Of a stretch of DNA of 64,000 nucleotides, positions 1-13,237 are shown in pieces (within the stretch, counting starts at the first letter, position 1; each line of letters begins with the position of its first letter). A program made the position numbers and the translations under genes. The notes beneath the pieces are model-generated. The model did not search any database, had not been told where the DNA came from, and saw only the letters and a program-made list of their open reading frames with translations. The stretch covers positions 59,961,257 through 60,025,256 of the forward strand of contig OX104128.1 of the NCBI GenBank assembly GCA_944470555.2. Reading direction: 5' to 3'. Origin of the DNA: Heterobilharzia americana (taxonomy: Eukaryota; Platyhelminthes; Trematoda; Strigeidida; Schistosomatidae).

Positions 1-364
1 TGTATATGTTGCCGACAAAAGCTGTCCTTATAGATAACAGCGTTACAGCCCCGGCATCGATGTTGCTTATATGGGCTAGATTTGACGAAATGCCGGGCAA
101 CATACTGCCAACAAGGCAATGGCGTTGTTATCTTCGAACTTCTGTCAGTATGGCATGAATAAGTGACACAAAGAACAGGTGAGAAACTACCATGGGGTGT
201 CCGGCAAGAGGGTGATGTGAAGGAAAAGATGTCTGGCGAACTCATGTACTTCAGAACCACTCCAGAGTCCAGAGTGACCTAGACTCATATCACAATACAG
301 GTTGACCAGCGGTTAATATTCTACAGTGTTACCAACACATCTTGTTCGAAAAAGTCTAACAAAC
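1..364. other. No recognisable gene
   Basis: I see no open frame of useful length, no tRNA-like head and no retroelement motif here. It borders the 850-bp repeat that begins near 365 and could be more of the same unidentified element, but the second copy of that repeat does not share this sequence. Confidence 0.4.
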
Positions 365-1214
365 TCATTTTGACATCGACGAAGTTACATGACTGTTGGC
401 TCCATATAACTATCAAGGATTGAAATTGATCAACCGTAACGAACTTCACTGTGAATCAATCACACTCTCAGTTACCAATGCCAACTCAGGTGACAAAGTC
501 ATCATTCTCCTTCACAATCAGCTTCAATTACCCATATCCAGCATTCGACACACTCATAAGCAGTCAGCAAAAGATTGTCTCAGTGTCTCAACTCTCACAT
601 CAAAAGTCCAATCATGTCGGCTCTCCGGCAAAATCATGTCTCAATACTCGTCAATCACAGATGGATCAGGCTTTCGAATCAGTAGACATACCTTCCAGGA
701 ATCATCTCGACCAGCGAAATCCACCTACAAAAATGGCATTCATTATGCCCGAACCAAGTATCAAAGTCACATTGGCATCAGGATTGTAGTGAAATTCAGT
801 GATATCATTGACGATTCCGTCAACTGGAAGGGCTGTTAAAAGTGTCACAGTAGGTGATGATTAAGTATCAGAAATTTTCGATTGTCTGTGCAACTCGGTA
901 ATCTTCATTTGTTGTTCCAGGGGTTTGTCCAACTTCAAATAATCCACCTCTCAATGACTCCGTCACCTACCATTATGATTTCAAGTTGATGTAGCTGCTG
1001 ACGATTCACGGATATCTACTGTCAGCCACCAACATTCAACAACTTTCCAGTTGATTCTCAGTCTAACCAATTAATGGTAAAGTAATTGTGAAACGTGTAG
1101 GAAGATGTATATAGACCGAAGACTGGAAGCCATTGTGACTTTAAAAGTGATTGACACGAGATACATTATGATATGTCTACTTATGACTGTTGTGCAACGT
1201 GTAATAGTTATCAT
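365..1214 (+). repeat. 850-bp unclassified dispersed repeat, copy 1
   Basis: This block recurs at about 9015-9865 with a constant offset of 8651 and only a handful of substitutions that I could spot, for example at 439 and 508 and a few near 1125-1200. Similarity weakens just before 378 and stops after the shared 'gtaatagtta'. Both copies hold the same 147-codon frame (396-839 here), but its composition is unlike a protein, it overlaps a second open frame, and no motif is recognisable, so I do not call a gene. I saw no clear terminal repeats or target-site duplication. It could be a non-autonomous element or a solo LTR. Confidence 0.75.
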
Positions 1215-1221
1215 TACTTTC

Positions 1222-1345
1222 TGATGCTATGAGTACGAGGTCCGAGGCATATCATCACTCACTTGGATGCAGGCACATTCAGTTGACTAGTCTTAAGTAG
1301 AACGAAGCATGTTTCTTAGATTCCACTGCTAACCACCACCATGGA
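1222..1345 (+). mobile_element. SINE-B fragment (Sm-alpha-like), degenerate
   Basis: The order 'tcatcactcac..ggatgcaggcacattcag' then 'tagattccactgctaacc' matches the right half of SINE-B. The hammerhead core is corrupted (ttgactag instead of CTGANGAG, gaag instead of GAAA), so no ribozyme is expected. Confidence 0.6.
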
Positions 1346-2084
1346 AATGCGGAAAATTCTTTTTTATCACGCTTTCTTTGTAAAAATAAGTGACTGAATG
1401 AAAGAATTAGGTAGTGTTCAATTTCACAGTGATTATTGTCATCTTATGGATGATATTGAAATGTAAACAAATAAATAATTGAATATCCATCAATTTCAAA
1501 AGAATAGACTGTTAAAAGTGATTGCTAGCTATCAATATGATGGAATCGGGGATTTGATTGAGTTTGTCTATATGAATAAGATAAGATAAATACAAACTGA
1601 TCAAATAGCTGAAAGATGAGATATACAAACAAAATACATGAATAAATAAAAAGATGGAATCTGGGTCCTCAAGCATCCGTCCAACAAAATATGTCGCCTA
1701 ACAGTTTCTCTCTTTCTACCCCTCCCTCCCTCTTTCTCTCTCTGTCTCCCTGTTCTCCTCTATGATCCTTTCAGAAGGTATCGTAAACCTGTCAAAATTT
1801 TGTTTTCAAGTAGTTTTTTTTCTCCACACATATGATATGGGCTTCTGTTTTGTGGTTTTATTTATTATCCTAGAGTTATTGTCAGTGAACGTGGGTACTT
1901 TATATTATTGCATTTTTGACAGGAAACATTTACGCTACTCCTTCCAACTTTTTTTATACCTTAGTCCTTTCAACATTTAGACTGACTGGAGAAACAAGTC
2001 AGTTGTGTACCACTATCAATATGAACACTGAAGTTAATCTTATTACAGAAAATGTTAATAATACAGTCTTAATTAATGATGAAT
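1346..2084. other. AT-rich intergenic stretch, no gene seen
   Basis: Contains a pyrimidine-rich run around 1709-1760 (ctctctttctacccctccctcc) and a 72-codon frame at 1762-1980 that is hydrophobic and T-rich without any family resemblance. Nothing else is recognisable. Confidence 0.4.
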
Positions 2085-2400
2085 AGTGGCTAGTAGTGTA
2101 TTCCAGGACGCGCCTTCTGTTCTACTTGGGACTTGTCAGTTGAATTTACCAGCCATCTAGTGAGTGATATTTTGCCCACCAGGACTCGAACCCAAGACCA
2201 ACCGCTTCAAATGCTACAACCTTGTCCACCTCTTACGTTGATGTGATTGGTACGAGGTTTTGGTCTCAGTGAGAAAATCATCACTCACTGGGGTGCACGT
2301 ACACCCAGATGATGTGTCCCAAACAAGGCGATTCGCGCGTTAAGCTGGATTACACTGCTGGCCACTATCCGTCATTACTATGAAATTGAAACGACAGGCA
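2085..2400. mobile_element. SINE-B pair, head to head
   Basis: A minus-strand SINE-B (about 2085-2225: 'ggctagtagtgtattccagg' then 'gggacttgtcag', then a tRNA-like 'gactcgaaccc') is followed at once by a plus-strand SINE-B (about 2230-2360: 'ggtctcagtgag', 'cactcactggggtgcacg', 'gatgatgtgtccc', 'tggattacactgctgg'). Both hammerhead cores are mutated. The arrangement mirrors the SINE-A inverted dimers further on. I found no clear target-site duplication. Confidence 0.6.
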
Positions 2401-3479
2401 ATATCGAGGTATCCATTCAGAAGTCCATATGCCCATAGAGACCGATCAAGGGAGGTTTGATTCCTTTTTCATCTTGTGGTTAGTAATTTTTGTTCAGAAT
2501 TATCTATCCGCCTGCCTGTCTCCCTTCCTTCCTCCCTCCCCCTGTTTATCTGGTAGGAAGTGAATCCAATCATCAGACAAAGGGTACTGATGTCGTCCCA
2601 TGGAGTCTACGATTTATGACCACTTGTTGCAAAGTAATTAACACACAGAGAGAGAAAATGTCCCACCACCACGGTCACCAGTATTCTCTACCTATACACA
2701 TCCATATAAAGTTTTAGCCAAGATGTGAAAAAAATAACTCTTTACTACTGTTAAATTTATGAAGAAATACATAGTACAGCTAAAATGATCATTACTGGTA
2801 ATAATTGTAATTAAAAAGCAACTATAAACCATGAGTGTATATATCAGAGTAATGAGGTTCTTCTTCGACAGAAATTTTACTAGCCAATGAATAATTTAAT
2901 TGTCAAATTGTACATGATTTAGAGGTAAACAAAATGGAAAATTCCTCTGAGTATCCATTTATCAAATCTACAGACAAACATAAAGATAGGCGGATTTACT
3001 TTAAAATTAGTAGACAATGGTTAAATCAAAATTTATTAATCGACATAATTTGACTAATGGTCATTTATTTTTTCCTTTAAGACAGAAAAAAAGTAAGTGG
3101 AATCCTTGAACAATTTATTACAAATAATAAATGGACAGATATATTAATGAAGAAATGATTACACTTTAACCAAATAATGAAGATTAATACAAATATAAAT
3201 GATACTTACACTGCCCAATTGATTTATTTTCTTATTTACTCATTTATTCATTCATTCACTCTTTAATTTGTTTATTAACTAGTCGAACCTTTGAAGATAT
3301 TATGTTGTTGATGTGGTTCTCACTTCATAAACTACTCACCTTCCTACTTATTAAGTTATTTAAGTAGTCTCAACAACAGAAGCGCACTTTCAAACAGTGC
3401 TTTATCGATTCGATCTCTAAATCAACAAACTGGGTAAAACAAAAAGTTCTTAAGTCAGACTATTTCCATGAGATGGTTA
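2401..3479. other. AT-rich intergenic stretch, no gene seen
   Basis: Simple AT-rich DNA with no SINE head, RT motif or credible frame. The small frame at 2490-2717 is low-complexity and unsupported. Confidence 0.4.
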
Positions 3480-3640
3480 AGTGGAACGCCTAGACACTGC
3501 AGTGGAAATTAAGATCTGAAAAACAGTGGGGTTTTGTAGCACAGTTAGTAGAGTATTGGACCGGTAACCTATAAGCTGACAAGTCTTGAATCCGATGAAA
3601 CAAGCATTCTGAGTTCCACTAGCTGAAAGTATAGTGTAAT
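3480..3640 (+). mobile_element. SINE-D, tRNA-headed, degenerate
   Basis: A pol III-like head is visible: 'tagcacagttagtagagta' resembles an A box and 'gtcttgaatccgatg' resembles a B box, followed by 'gttccactagctgaaag'. It does not fold as a full tRNA, so it is a SINE head and not a tRNA gene. Confidence 0.5.
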
Positions 3641-4269
3641 GAAACTAAAGGTAGATAAACAAACTATGTTTTCAGATTTGACTGGAAAAATCTTATTCTA
3701 TTCCTAAAAGAAACAGTTTTTACCACCCACCTGGTTTTCTTCAACTTAGATAAACTACCTTTTTCGTAATTAGGTCACTCAGAGACGAATTCATTACCGG
3801 TATATCCGAAAAAATTCAGTTCATAGAAGAGTTGACTTAGGTCTTCAATCGCTGTGAGTCTGTCTAAAGAATTTGAAATAATGGGAACAAATTTAATCTT
3901 ACCCTTTTGAGAAATATTAGTTTAGAATATACATTTTGGGAATAACTTGTCAACTAATCATTCATTTCAATTATCTAATAGCTTTCTGTTATCATAAATG
4001 GTTGTACACAATTATAAGTTTCTTATAGAACGATTGTGATTTGAAAAGTTTACTGAAAATAAGTAAATCGTTCAGCGTAGTCTACCTTTCTGTAAACAAG
4101 ACTTTATAATCACCATCTGTTACGTCAATAAGTAAGCAGAATATCAGTCGACGTCTTGTCTGAATACTCATTAGAAATCCTTATCTTTCCCTGATTTGCT
4201 TGCTATAAATGTAGATTATACAGGTTGCAGAGACAATATTACTGCTTTGATTTTCAACATATATGTCAC

Positions 4270-5265
4270 CATTTATTTCATTATAGATAAACACCTTGAG
4301 CAAAAATCTGAATATGCTTAGCATCCATCTCGCACCTGTCAAATGTAAGATGATTCTCCGGGACTGGTCTGCTCCAGGTACTCACAGTCTAGTGATCGAG
4401 AGTGAAGTGGTGGAATGTGTCTACTACTTCACTTATTCGGGTATTTGCATCAGCCTGAACGGATTGATTACTGAAGAAATCTTAGCTCGGATACAGAAGG
4501 TTCGTCCAGTACCTACCAACTTGCGTAATCTGTGGCGTCGGTCAGATATCCAACGGCATATCAAAAGATGAGTGAGTATACCGCACTGCTCTTCATTCTA
4601 TCCTTTTGTACAGCTATGAGAGAGTGCCACTGAGAAGAGAAGACATGAGGCGGCTGAGGTGTTTGATCACAGGGGAACTTTGTAGCATTCCTTGCGTGAG
4701 GTAGAATCACCGTGTGAGCAACGTTGAGATTAGGGGAATGGTACTAGATGAGAAAGGCAAGTCAGTTGATAAGGTTGTGAACCTTCATCGATTTAAATGA
4801 CTAGGTTATATACTGCGCCTTCTGAGTCACTTCTCAACTCGACCTGCCCTAATAAGAGAAGATTGGTTAGGTTGGAAGAGGGTTCGGAGTGACCGGACAA
4901 AGACATGGCATTAGCTGATGAAGTCCCTGACCAATGATGTCAGCCATGTTGGGAGATATAGACTACTTGGCTGGAGTCCCAGAGACGATGGGAATCAGTG
5001 GCTGAGGACTCTTGATGACATGGATGAAAATGGGTCACAGTGGCTAAGATGTATTGACTATTTGATGTCTTCCGAAGCTCAAATATTCACATTGCCCTTT
5101 CTCCTCAAATTGTTGATTATCTTACAAAACTTTTTCCACTCTGATATCACTCCCTTTCCATTTATCTATTCTATGTGAAATACTGCGAAGTGAGCTAAGT
5201 TGAACCTATACACATTTAAAATCGGTTATACGCTGATCTTGTCTGTCTGTTTATCTGTCATAAAT
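4270..5265 (+). pseudogene. Non-LTR retrotransposon RT, C-terminal remnant (KCKM type), copy 1
   Basis: The frame at 4296-4571 reads VKCKMILRDWS, FTYSGICIS, EEILARIQKV and LRNLWRRSDI. These resemble the stretch downstream of the YADD box in endonuclease/RT polyproteins of schistosome non-LTR elements. Degraded out-of-frame matches follow to about 5140 (the [12 protein letters not shown] and RLRWLGH-type region and the 'MKSLT..VGRYRLLGWSPRD' tail at 4918-5030), then a 3' UTR to about 5265. Stops and frameshifts make it dead. Related remnants lie at 42790-43325 (+) and 46500-46935 (-). The clade is probably RTE-like, but I cannot prove it by eye. Confidence 0.7.
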
Positions 5266-6005
5266 TCCATAAAAGAAGCATCCGCCCTTCTTACAAAAGC
5301 AAGATAATAAAACTTCAAAATGCCAGGTGATTCACAATGGAAAGCAGCTCAGTGATGCTTTCCAAGTGGAGTGAAGTGGAGTGAAGTGAAGTGAAGACAG
5401 GAGTAAGACAAGGCTGCCTACTATCACCCATGATCTTCCTGATTGTGGTCAACTGAACTGAACTGAACTGGACTGGACTGGACTGCACTGGACTGAACTG
5501 CACTGTACTGGATCATCCAACAAACTTTGAGAAGCTGTGAGAAGACAGGCATACACTGGTTGGACCGATGAAAAGACTCCAGAAGGAGATTTGGATTTCG
5601 TCAACGATGATGATTTATGTCTCATGTCTTGTTCCACAAACTCGAAAATCTACAGGCGAAAACTAACAAGTTGACAGAACAGGTAGAGCAGGGTAGGGCA
5701 GGGCAGGGCAGAACAAGCATGGCACGGCAGCGAAGACGCGACTTCCTTCACGTGAACGTAGAGAAAACAGACATCATGAAGATAACTAACCACCACCAAC
5801 ACCAACAACAACAACAACAAACACCAATCACCATCAACAGGAGAAATCTGAAGCAAGTTGTCTCTCTCACCTACACACATACCCACCTAGGTGAAACAGC
5901 ATCGTTTCAACTACACGCGACCGCTCATGCACAGATGACGATGTCAAAGCAGCCACGATCGGAAAGACAGCAAGACAGGCCTCCCTTCATTAATGTGAAG
6001 TAATC

Positions 6006-6155
6006 AGTGTGGAGATCTACTCCACTCCATTCCACTCCATTCCACTCCACTCCACTACACTACACTACACTACACTACACTACACTACACTCCACTCCAC
6101 TACACTACACTACACTACACTACACTACACTACACTACACTACAATACACTACAC
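6006..6155. repeat. Pentanucleotide array (ctcca/ctaca)n
   Basis: About 28 units, starting as tccat/tccac variants and becoming ctaca. It sits inside copy (a), replacing the sequence between 'gtgtggagatct' and 'actcaacataaagcg'. In the intact copy (d) this spot is the [10 protein letters not shown] codons with no array. Confidence 0.9.
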
Positions 6156-6486
6156 TCAACATAAAGCGTGAACAACATCCGGAATTTGTACACTAATGTC
6201 AGTGAAGTAAGTTAGTGCTCCTATGTGATGCTTGAGAGACTTGGTGTGTTACGAGAAGCATTTCCAAGGAACTGCAGACATGATACATGAAGAGCTATTG
6301 CCTATGCTCAGTCGATAGTCGCAGTCACAGTGATGTTGATATTGATATTGATAGTGATAATGATAGTGATAGTGAAGATGGAGATGAGATGAGATGACAT
6401 GAGATGAGATGAGATGAGATTGATAGAATGATAAGAATGAGGAAGGATGAAGTCATTCAGCCAGTCAGTCAGTCAGTTAGTCAGTG

Positions 6487-6835
<349 letters not shown>

Positions 6836-7320
6836 ACAAACCTATCGACCAAGAACCTATCACTCCACAAGTATGCAGAAGAGGAAGGTGGAAGTGGATT
6901 GTATTGGACTGGACACATAGTGAGAAGATGATTTGGGGACATGATGTGCTAGGCCATACCATGCCAGGTCATGCCAGACGATCGAGTGGAAGCTGAATGG
7001 GAAACGTCGAGTTGGGCATGCAAGGAGAGGGTGACATGGAGGAGATGGTTTGAAGAAGAAACGCACGTCTATGGGTAGTCGTGTAGCCAGGTTGAAAAGA
7101 CTGGATAGAAGAGAATGAGATGGCGACGTGCTACTGAAGCCCTATTTTCTACTAGGAACCCAAGGTACAGATAAATAATAATAATAATACTTTAATAGTA
7201 GATAGCTGTGTACATGATGAAACCTGTTAAGCGATTACTGAATATCACTCTTGTTAAATAAACTTGCTACTGCCCATACTGAGAAATGGGTTATAGACAG
7301 GCTTCATTCTTATTTTTCTG

Positions 7321-8130
7321 AAAAGAAACAGAATACTATTCACAATGCTTAACTTCATTGCTTGCTGTAGTCGATGCATCTCAGGGTACAATACTTTAAG
7401 AGTTTCTATTTTCTTTCTTTTTACATGATTTACCTTATTTTGTTGAAACTAATTTTATTAAGTATGCTGATGACCTAACGGTTTCCGCGTCAGTTATCTC
7501 TCTATTAAATTACTCTCGATTCAATGGTTTTTTGTCTAAAATTGACCAGCAGTCTTTTTCGATTGGTCCAAGCCCTTATAAATATCATACTGTTAGCCTT
7601 AGCCCCAAGCGTAAAGAAAACTTTTGTAAGCTGTTTCTGTTAGTAGTATTGATGGAATTGCTGTCGAAAACTTATCCTGAGTTGAGTTTTTTCTTTTCAG
7701 GTCAGTTTTTCGTCTCATATCTTCTTGACTTCCAAAAAAATCTTTCGTCTGACGTATTAAGCAAAGAAACTGAATTTCTCTGGTATAAATAAGCCTGTAC
7801 TTATATAGTTTATTAACTGAGTTTTACCTGTTCTTCTTTATTGTTCCCCGTTAATCTTTTCTGATTTGCTAAAAATGAACTGTATTATACTACAGAGGGC
7901 TGTGAAAGCCATCAGTGGGGTAAGTGCTGTCCCTCTGGCCCAACTAATTAACACTGTTGTAAACAGACATTTAAATTCAAGCCATTAACTAGCTGCCGAT
8001 ACTGCGTATCAACTTTATTCACAGCTCTCGCCTTGTATATCTGCAGGGAGGATAAGAAGTTATATTAGACGGAACGCTAGTGCAGCTAAATATAAAAATT
8101 AAACTGTGCCTCCCTTACATAGCACGTCTC
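7321..8130 (+). pseudogene. CR1/SR1-type non-LTR RT, C-terminal remnant
   Basis: A KYADDLTVS box (about 7457-7483), the catalytic YADD of reverse transcriptase, is followed by SxxxxFNGFLSKID (7504-7545) and, after several frame shifts, LQRAVKAISGVSAV-, NRHLNS- and SAAKYKN-like segments (about 7890-8095). This order is typical of the RT C-terminus of CR1-like schistosome elements. The line is broken by stops and frameshifts. It is not the same family as the RTE copies on either side. Confidence 0.7.
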
Positions 8131-8177
8131 CGATGTAAGGAAAAAGTATTTGAACAGACGTCTATAGGGCTTTTATT

Positions 8178-8500
8178 TCCAAAGGTAGGAACCATTGAAA
8201 ACTTGAAAGCACTGAACAGCTGTTTCGCCTTGGTATGCGACTCCTCAAAAGTCCGCACTCAGTAGACCCAAAACTGCCAGGGATCAAACTCAGGACCTTC
8301 AGGTCTCACAGTGAATATGTTAACCATTGAACCATTGAGTTGGAGTTCAGTGGTCCACAGTTTTCTACTTCTGTCAGTCCGTGATATAATGTAGCGTCTA
8401 TTTCGCTTCTGATTGGTTGACCCCACAGATCACAGTTTCTCATTTTAACTTCGGGAAGTTCATCTCAAAGCGTGTCACCAATGGGCACTATGCAGTAATG
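8178..8500 (-). mobile_element. SINE-A, long form, degenerate
   Basis: Read on the minus strand, the order is the 5' module ('gtgacacgctttgag..gaaccat'), a tRNA-like head around 8300-8330, a mutated hammerhead (8209-8255, core and stem II changed), then the 3' part. A second small minus-strand fragment follows at 8548-8630. Confidence 0.6.
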
Positions 8501-8639
8501 TAGTTTGAGGTCTGTAAGAAAGTTATTTTTAATGATATATTCATTACCAAACTGACATCAATTTTAGAACTATAAAAAACTTTGGAGCACTTGGTAGCTA
8601 TTTCATCCTAGTATGGGTATCACCAGTTGTAAATAATCA

Positions 8640-9014
8640 GTCTTTCCAGTATTTTGACCATTAATGGATAATTTTCCTCTTTACCAATATCATTAACATA
8701 ATCTAAACTGCTATGAGCAACACTTTTCAACATGCTGTAAAGGGGTATATATTTTTGTTGTAATATTACATGCTGAGAACTTCAAACTGCATCAAAAATT
8801 GTTTGGAATATAATGATTATTACTACTGTTATCATTATTGCTATTATTAGCTTAATTACTGACAGAGGTGGTCTGATATCAGTGCAACCTATCCACATAA
8901 TATCTCATTTCCTTTTGACGCAAAAGCTAATTTTAAAAAAACATGCATATAAGGTTAAGTGAAACTATTATGGAAGGATTCAAAATAGAGACTCCAAGAG
9001 TAGTTACTGCCCAG
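8640..9014. other. AT-rich intergenic stretch, no gene seen
   Basis: No coding frame or repeat head could be recognised. It lies between a SINE-A fragment and the second 850-bp repeat. Confidence 0.4.
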
Positions 9015-9865
9015 CTCATTTCGATTTCGGCGAAGTTACGTGACTGTTGGCTCCATATAACTATCAAGGATTGAAATTGATCAACCGTAATGAACTTCAC
9101 TGTGAATCAATCACACTCTCAGTTACCAATGCCAACTCAGGTGACAAAGTCATCATCCTCCTTCACAATCAGCTTCAATTACCCATATCCAGCATTCGAC
9201 ACACTCATAAGCAGTCAGCAAAAGATTGTCTCAGTGTCTCAACTCTCACATCAAAAGTCCAATCATGTCGGCTCTCCGGCAAAATCATGTCTCAATACTC
9301 GTCAATCACAGATGGATCAGGCTTTCGAATCAGTAGACATACCTTCCAGGAATCATCTCGACCAGCGAAATCCACCTACAAAAATGGCATTCATTATGCC
9401 CGAACCAAGTATCAAAGTCACATTGGCATCAGGATTGTAGTGAAATTCAGTGATATCATTGACGATTCCGTCAACTGGAAGGGCTGTTAAAAGTGTCACA
9501 GTAGGTGATGATTAAGTATCAGAAATTTTCGATTGTCTGTGCAACTCGGTAATCTTCATTTGTTGTTCCAGGGGTTTGTCCAACTTCAAATAATCCACCT
9601 CTCAATGACTCCGTCACCTACCATTATGATTTCAAGTTGATGTAGCTGCTGACGATTCACGGATATCTACTGTCAGCCACCAACATTCAACAACTTTCCA
9701 GTTGATTCTCAGTCTAACCAATTAATGGTAAAGTAATTGTGAAACGTGTAGGAAGATGTATATAGACCGAAGACTGGGAACCATTGTGACTTTAAAAGTG
9801 ATTGACACGAGATACATTATGATATATCCACTTATGACTGTTGTGCAACGGGTAATAGTTATTAT
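9015..9865 (+). repeat. 850-bp unclassified dispersed repeat, copy 2
   Basis: Near-identical to 365-1214, including the open frame at 9047-9490 with the same 147-residue translation. The left edge (ctcatttcgatttcggcgaag) is slightly diverged from copy 1 (ctcattttgacatcgacgaag). The right edge is shared up to 'gtaatagtta'. The flanks differ, so this is a dispersed element and not part of one large duplication. Confidence 0.75.
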
Positions 9866-10379
9866 CTCCTAACAGCAGTAGTAGTGTGAGTAGTAGTATT
9901 TATTTTGATTTTCATACCATGTGTGATTTGACTTACTGCCTTTCATATACCTATGCTACCTATTGACTTAATTCAACTTTGTCGTAAATTTTTGCGCAAG
10001 TCTATGTTCGATCAAACTGTTCGAAATGTATGGCGCTAATCCATCAAAAATGCTCCAGATATTCTTTGTCTCCTCATCACACTGCTTAAATTTACCAGAG
10101 GGGCTAACTGTTCAAGTTTGTCTGGACTACGAGTTTGATTACTTTTTCTGAAAAAAACTCAGCAGACATTTCGGTTATTACTTATTTGTAAATCACAGCA
10201 TAACATCTCGACTGGATGACGTTTGATGTGGTATAAATACTGACTAGTCAGAAAAAAGATCGTCTGGTTATAACCAGAAAAATTAAACTTTCGATCAGTG
10301 AAAATTAGACGATTACTGTTCCGTTGTAAGTATTCATCTGAAATTTCGGAAAGTTAAAATATATTTCCTAGACAAGAAT
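9866..10379. other. Intergenic, no gene seen
   Basis: AT-rich sequence between the 850-bp repeat and RTE copy (b). Nothing recognisable. Confidence 0.4.
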
Positions 10380-12086
10380 ACACAGACTCAGAGACAACAA
10401 CGGATATGCACACATCACTATTACAGAAGCTTTGCAAGCAAGGATGGAAGGAAGGAAAGGTATTTGCCCATTGATTGGAAGAAGTGCTACCTTATCAAAC
10501 TCTCAAAGGGAGACCTAAGTCATTGCATGAACTGGCAAGGAATCATGCTCCACACATGACACACCAAGTGAAATATTGAGTCGCATCATCCTGAAGAGAC
10601 TGAAGAATGTTCCACATTCAACTGGATTATGAAGGGAACAGGCTGGCTGGCTGGCTGGTTGGTTGGTTGGTTGTCTTCAGCAAGAACAAATCATGTGCGG
10701 ATCAAATTGCAATACTAAACTACACTACACTACACAGCATTATCAAACGAAGCAGAGAATTACAGCCAACTCTCCACCTCAGATTCATAGACCATGAAAA
10801 GGCCTTTGATAACGTCGACCGAGAAGTAATTTGGCAGGCAGTTGCTTCAACACTACGGTTTGAGTGACACAAACCTTTATCAACCTCATTCAGCAGCAGC
10901 TGCTATATGAAGACGCCACATGTCGAGTGATTCCCAATGGAAAGCAGCTCAGTGATGCTTTCCAAGTGGAGTGAAGTGGAGTGAAGTGAAGTGAAGACAG
11001 GAGTAAGACAAGGCTGCCTACTATCACCCATGATCTTCCTGATTGTGGTCAACTGAACTGAACTGAACTGGACTGGACTGGACTGCACTGGACTGAACTG
11101 CACTGTACTGGATCATCCAACAAACTTTGAGAAGCTGTGAGAAGACAGGCATACACTGGTTGGACCGATGAAAAGACTCCAGAAGGAGATTTGGATTTCG
11201 TCAACGATGATGATTTATGTCTCATGTCTTGTTCCACAAACTCGAAAATCTACAGGCGAAAACTAACAAGTTGACAGAACAGGTAGAGCAGGGTAGGGCA
11301 GGGCAGGGCAGAACAAGCATGGCACGGCAGCGAAGACGCGACTTCCTTCACGTGAACGTAGAGAAAACAGACATCATGAAGATAACTAACCACCACCAAC
11401 ACCAACAACAACAACAACAAACACCAATCACCATCAACAGGAGAAATCTGAAGCAAGTTGTCTCTCTCACCTACACACATACCCACCTAGGTGAAACAGC
11501 ATCGTTTCAACTACACGCGACCGCTCATGCACAGATGACGATGTCAAAGCAGCCACGATCGGAAAGACAGCAAGACAGGCCTCCCTTCATTAATGTGAAG
11601 TAATCAGTGTGGAGATCTACTCCACTCCATTCCACTCCATTCCACTCCACTCCACTACACTACACTACACTACACTACACTACACTACACTCCACTCCAC
11701 TACACTACACTACACTACACTACACTACACTACACTACACTACAATACACTACACTCAACATAAAGCGTGAACAACATCCGGAATTTGTACACTAATGTC
11801 AGTGAAGTAAGTTAGTGCTCCTATGTGATGCTTGAGAGACTTGGTGTGTTACGAGAAGCATTTCCAAGGAACTGCAGACATGATACATGAAGAGCTATTG
11901 CCTATGCTCAGTCGATAGTCGCAGTCACAGTGATGTTGATATTGATATTGATAGTGATAATGATAGTGATAGTGAAGATGGAGATGAGATGAGATGACAT
12001 GAGATGAGATGAGATGAGATTGATAGAATGATAAGAATGAGGAAGGATGAAGTCAGTCAGTTAGTCAGTGTGGCTGGCTGGCTGGC
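10380..12086 (+). mobile_element. RTE-like non-LTR retrotransposon, copy (b), longest 5' extent
   Basis: It reaches further into the RT domain than copy (a): degraded ITEALQ- and KLSKGDLSHCMNWQGI-like codons (10420-10545), then ILKRLKN (10589-10609), NKSCADQIAILNYTTLHSII (10684-10746) and FIDHEKAFDNVDREVIWQ (10784-10837), the FxDxxKAFD box that holds the first catalytic Asp of the RT. A (ctgg/ttgg) run at 10641-10670 interrupts it. From 10937 it matches copy (a) 5600 bases earlier, including imperfect pentamer runs (11606-11755) of the same length. It ends in four TGGC units that run straight into the TTAG array. The 3' third is missing. Confidence 0.8.
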
Positions 12087-13112
<1,026 letters not shown>

Positions 13113-13237
13113 ATCTTCATGATATCTGTTTTCTCTACGTTCACGTGAATTAAGTCGCGTCTTCGCCGCCGTGCCTGTTCTTTCCTGGCCTGCCCTACCC
13201 TCCCCTACCTGTTCTGCCAACTTGTTATTTTTCGCTT
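13113..13237 (-). mobile_element. RTE-like fragment in antisense, joined to the TTAG array
   Basis: The minus strand carries the same codons as 5660-5785 of copy (a): the NKL-EQV-G-AGQ-RTGTA run, then RLNSRERRENRYHED. With copy (b) it forms an inverted arrangement whose junction is the TTAG array. Confidence 0.75.

Noticed and set aside
396..839. 147-codon frame present in both 850-bp repeats
   Set aside because: Identity only reflects the repeat being nearly identical. The frame is overlapped by another open frame, has no recognisable motif and no splice or start context.
1762..1980. 72-codon hydrophobic frame
   Set aside because: Phe/Leu content follows from T-rich DNA; no supporting context.
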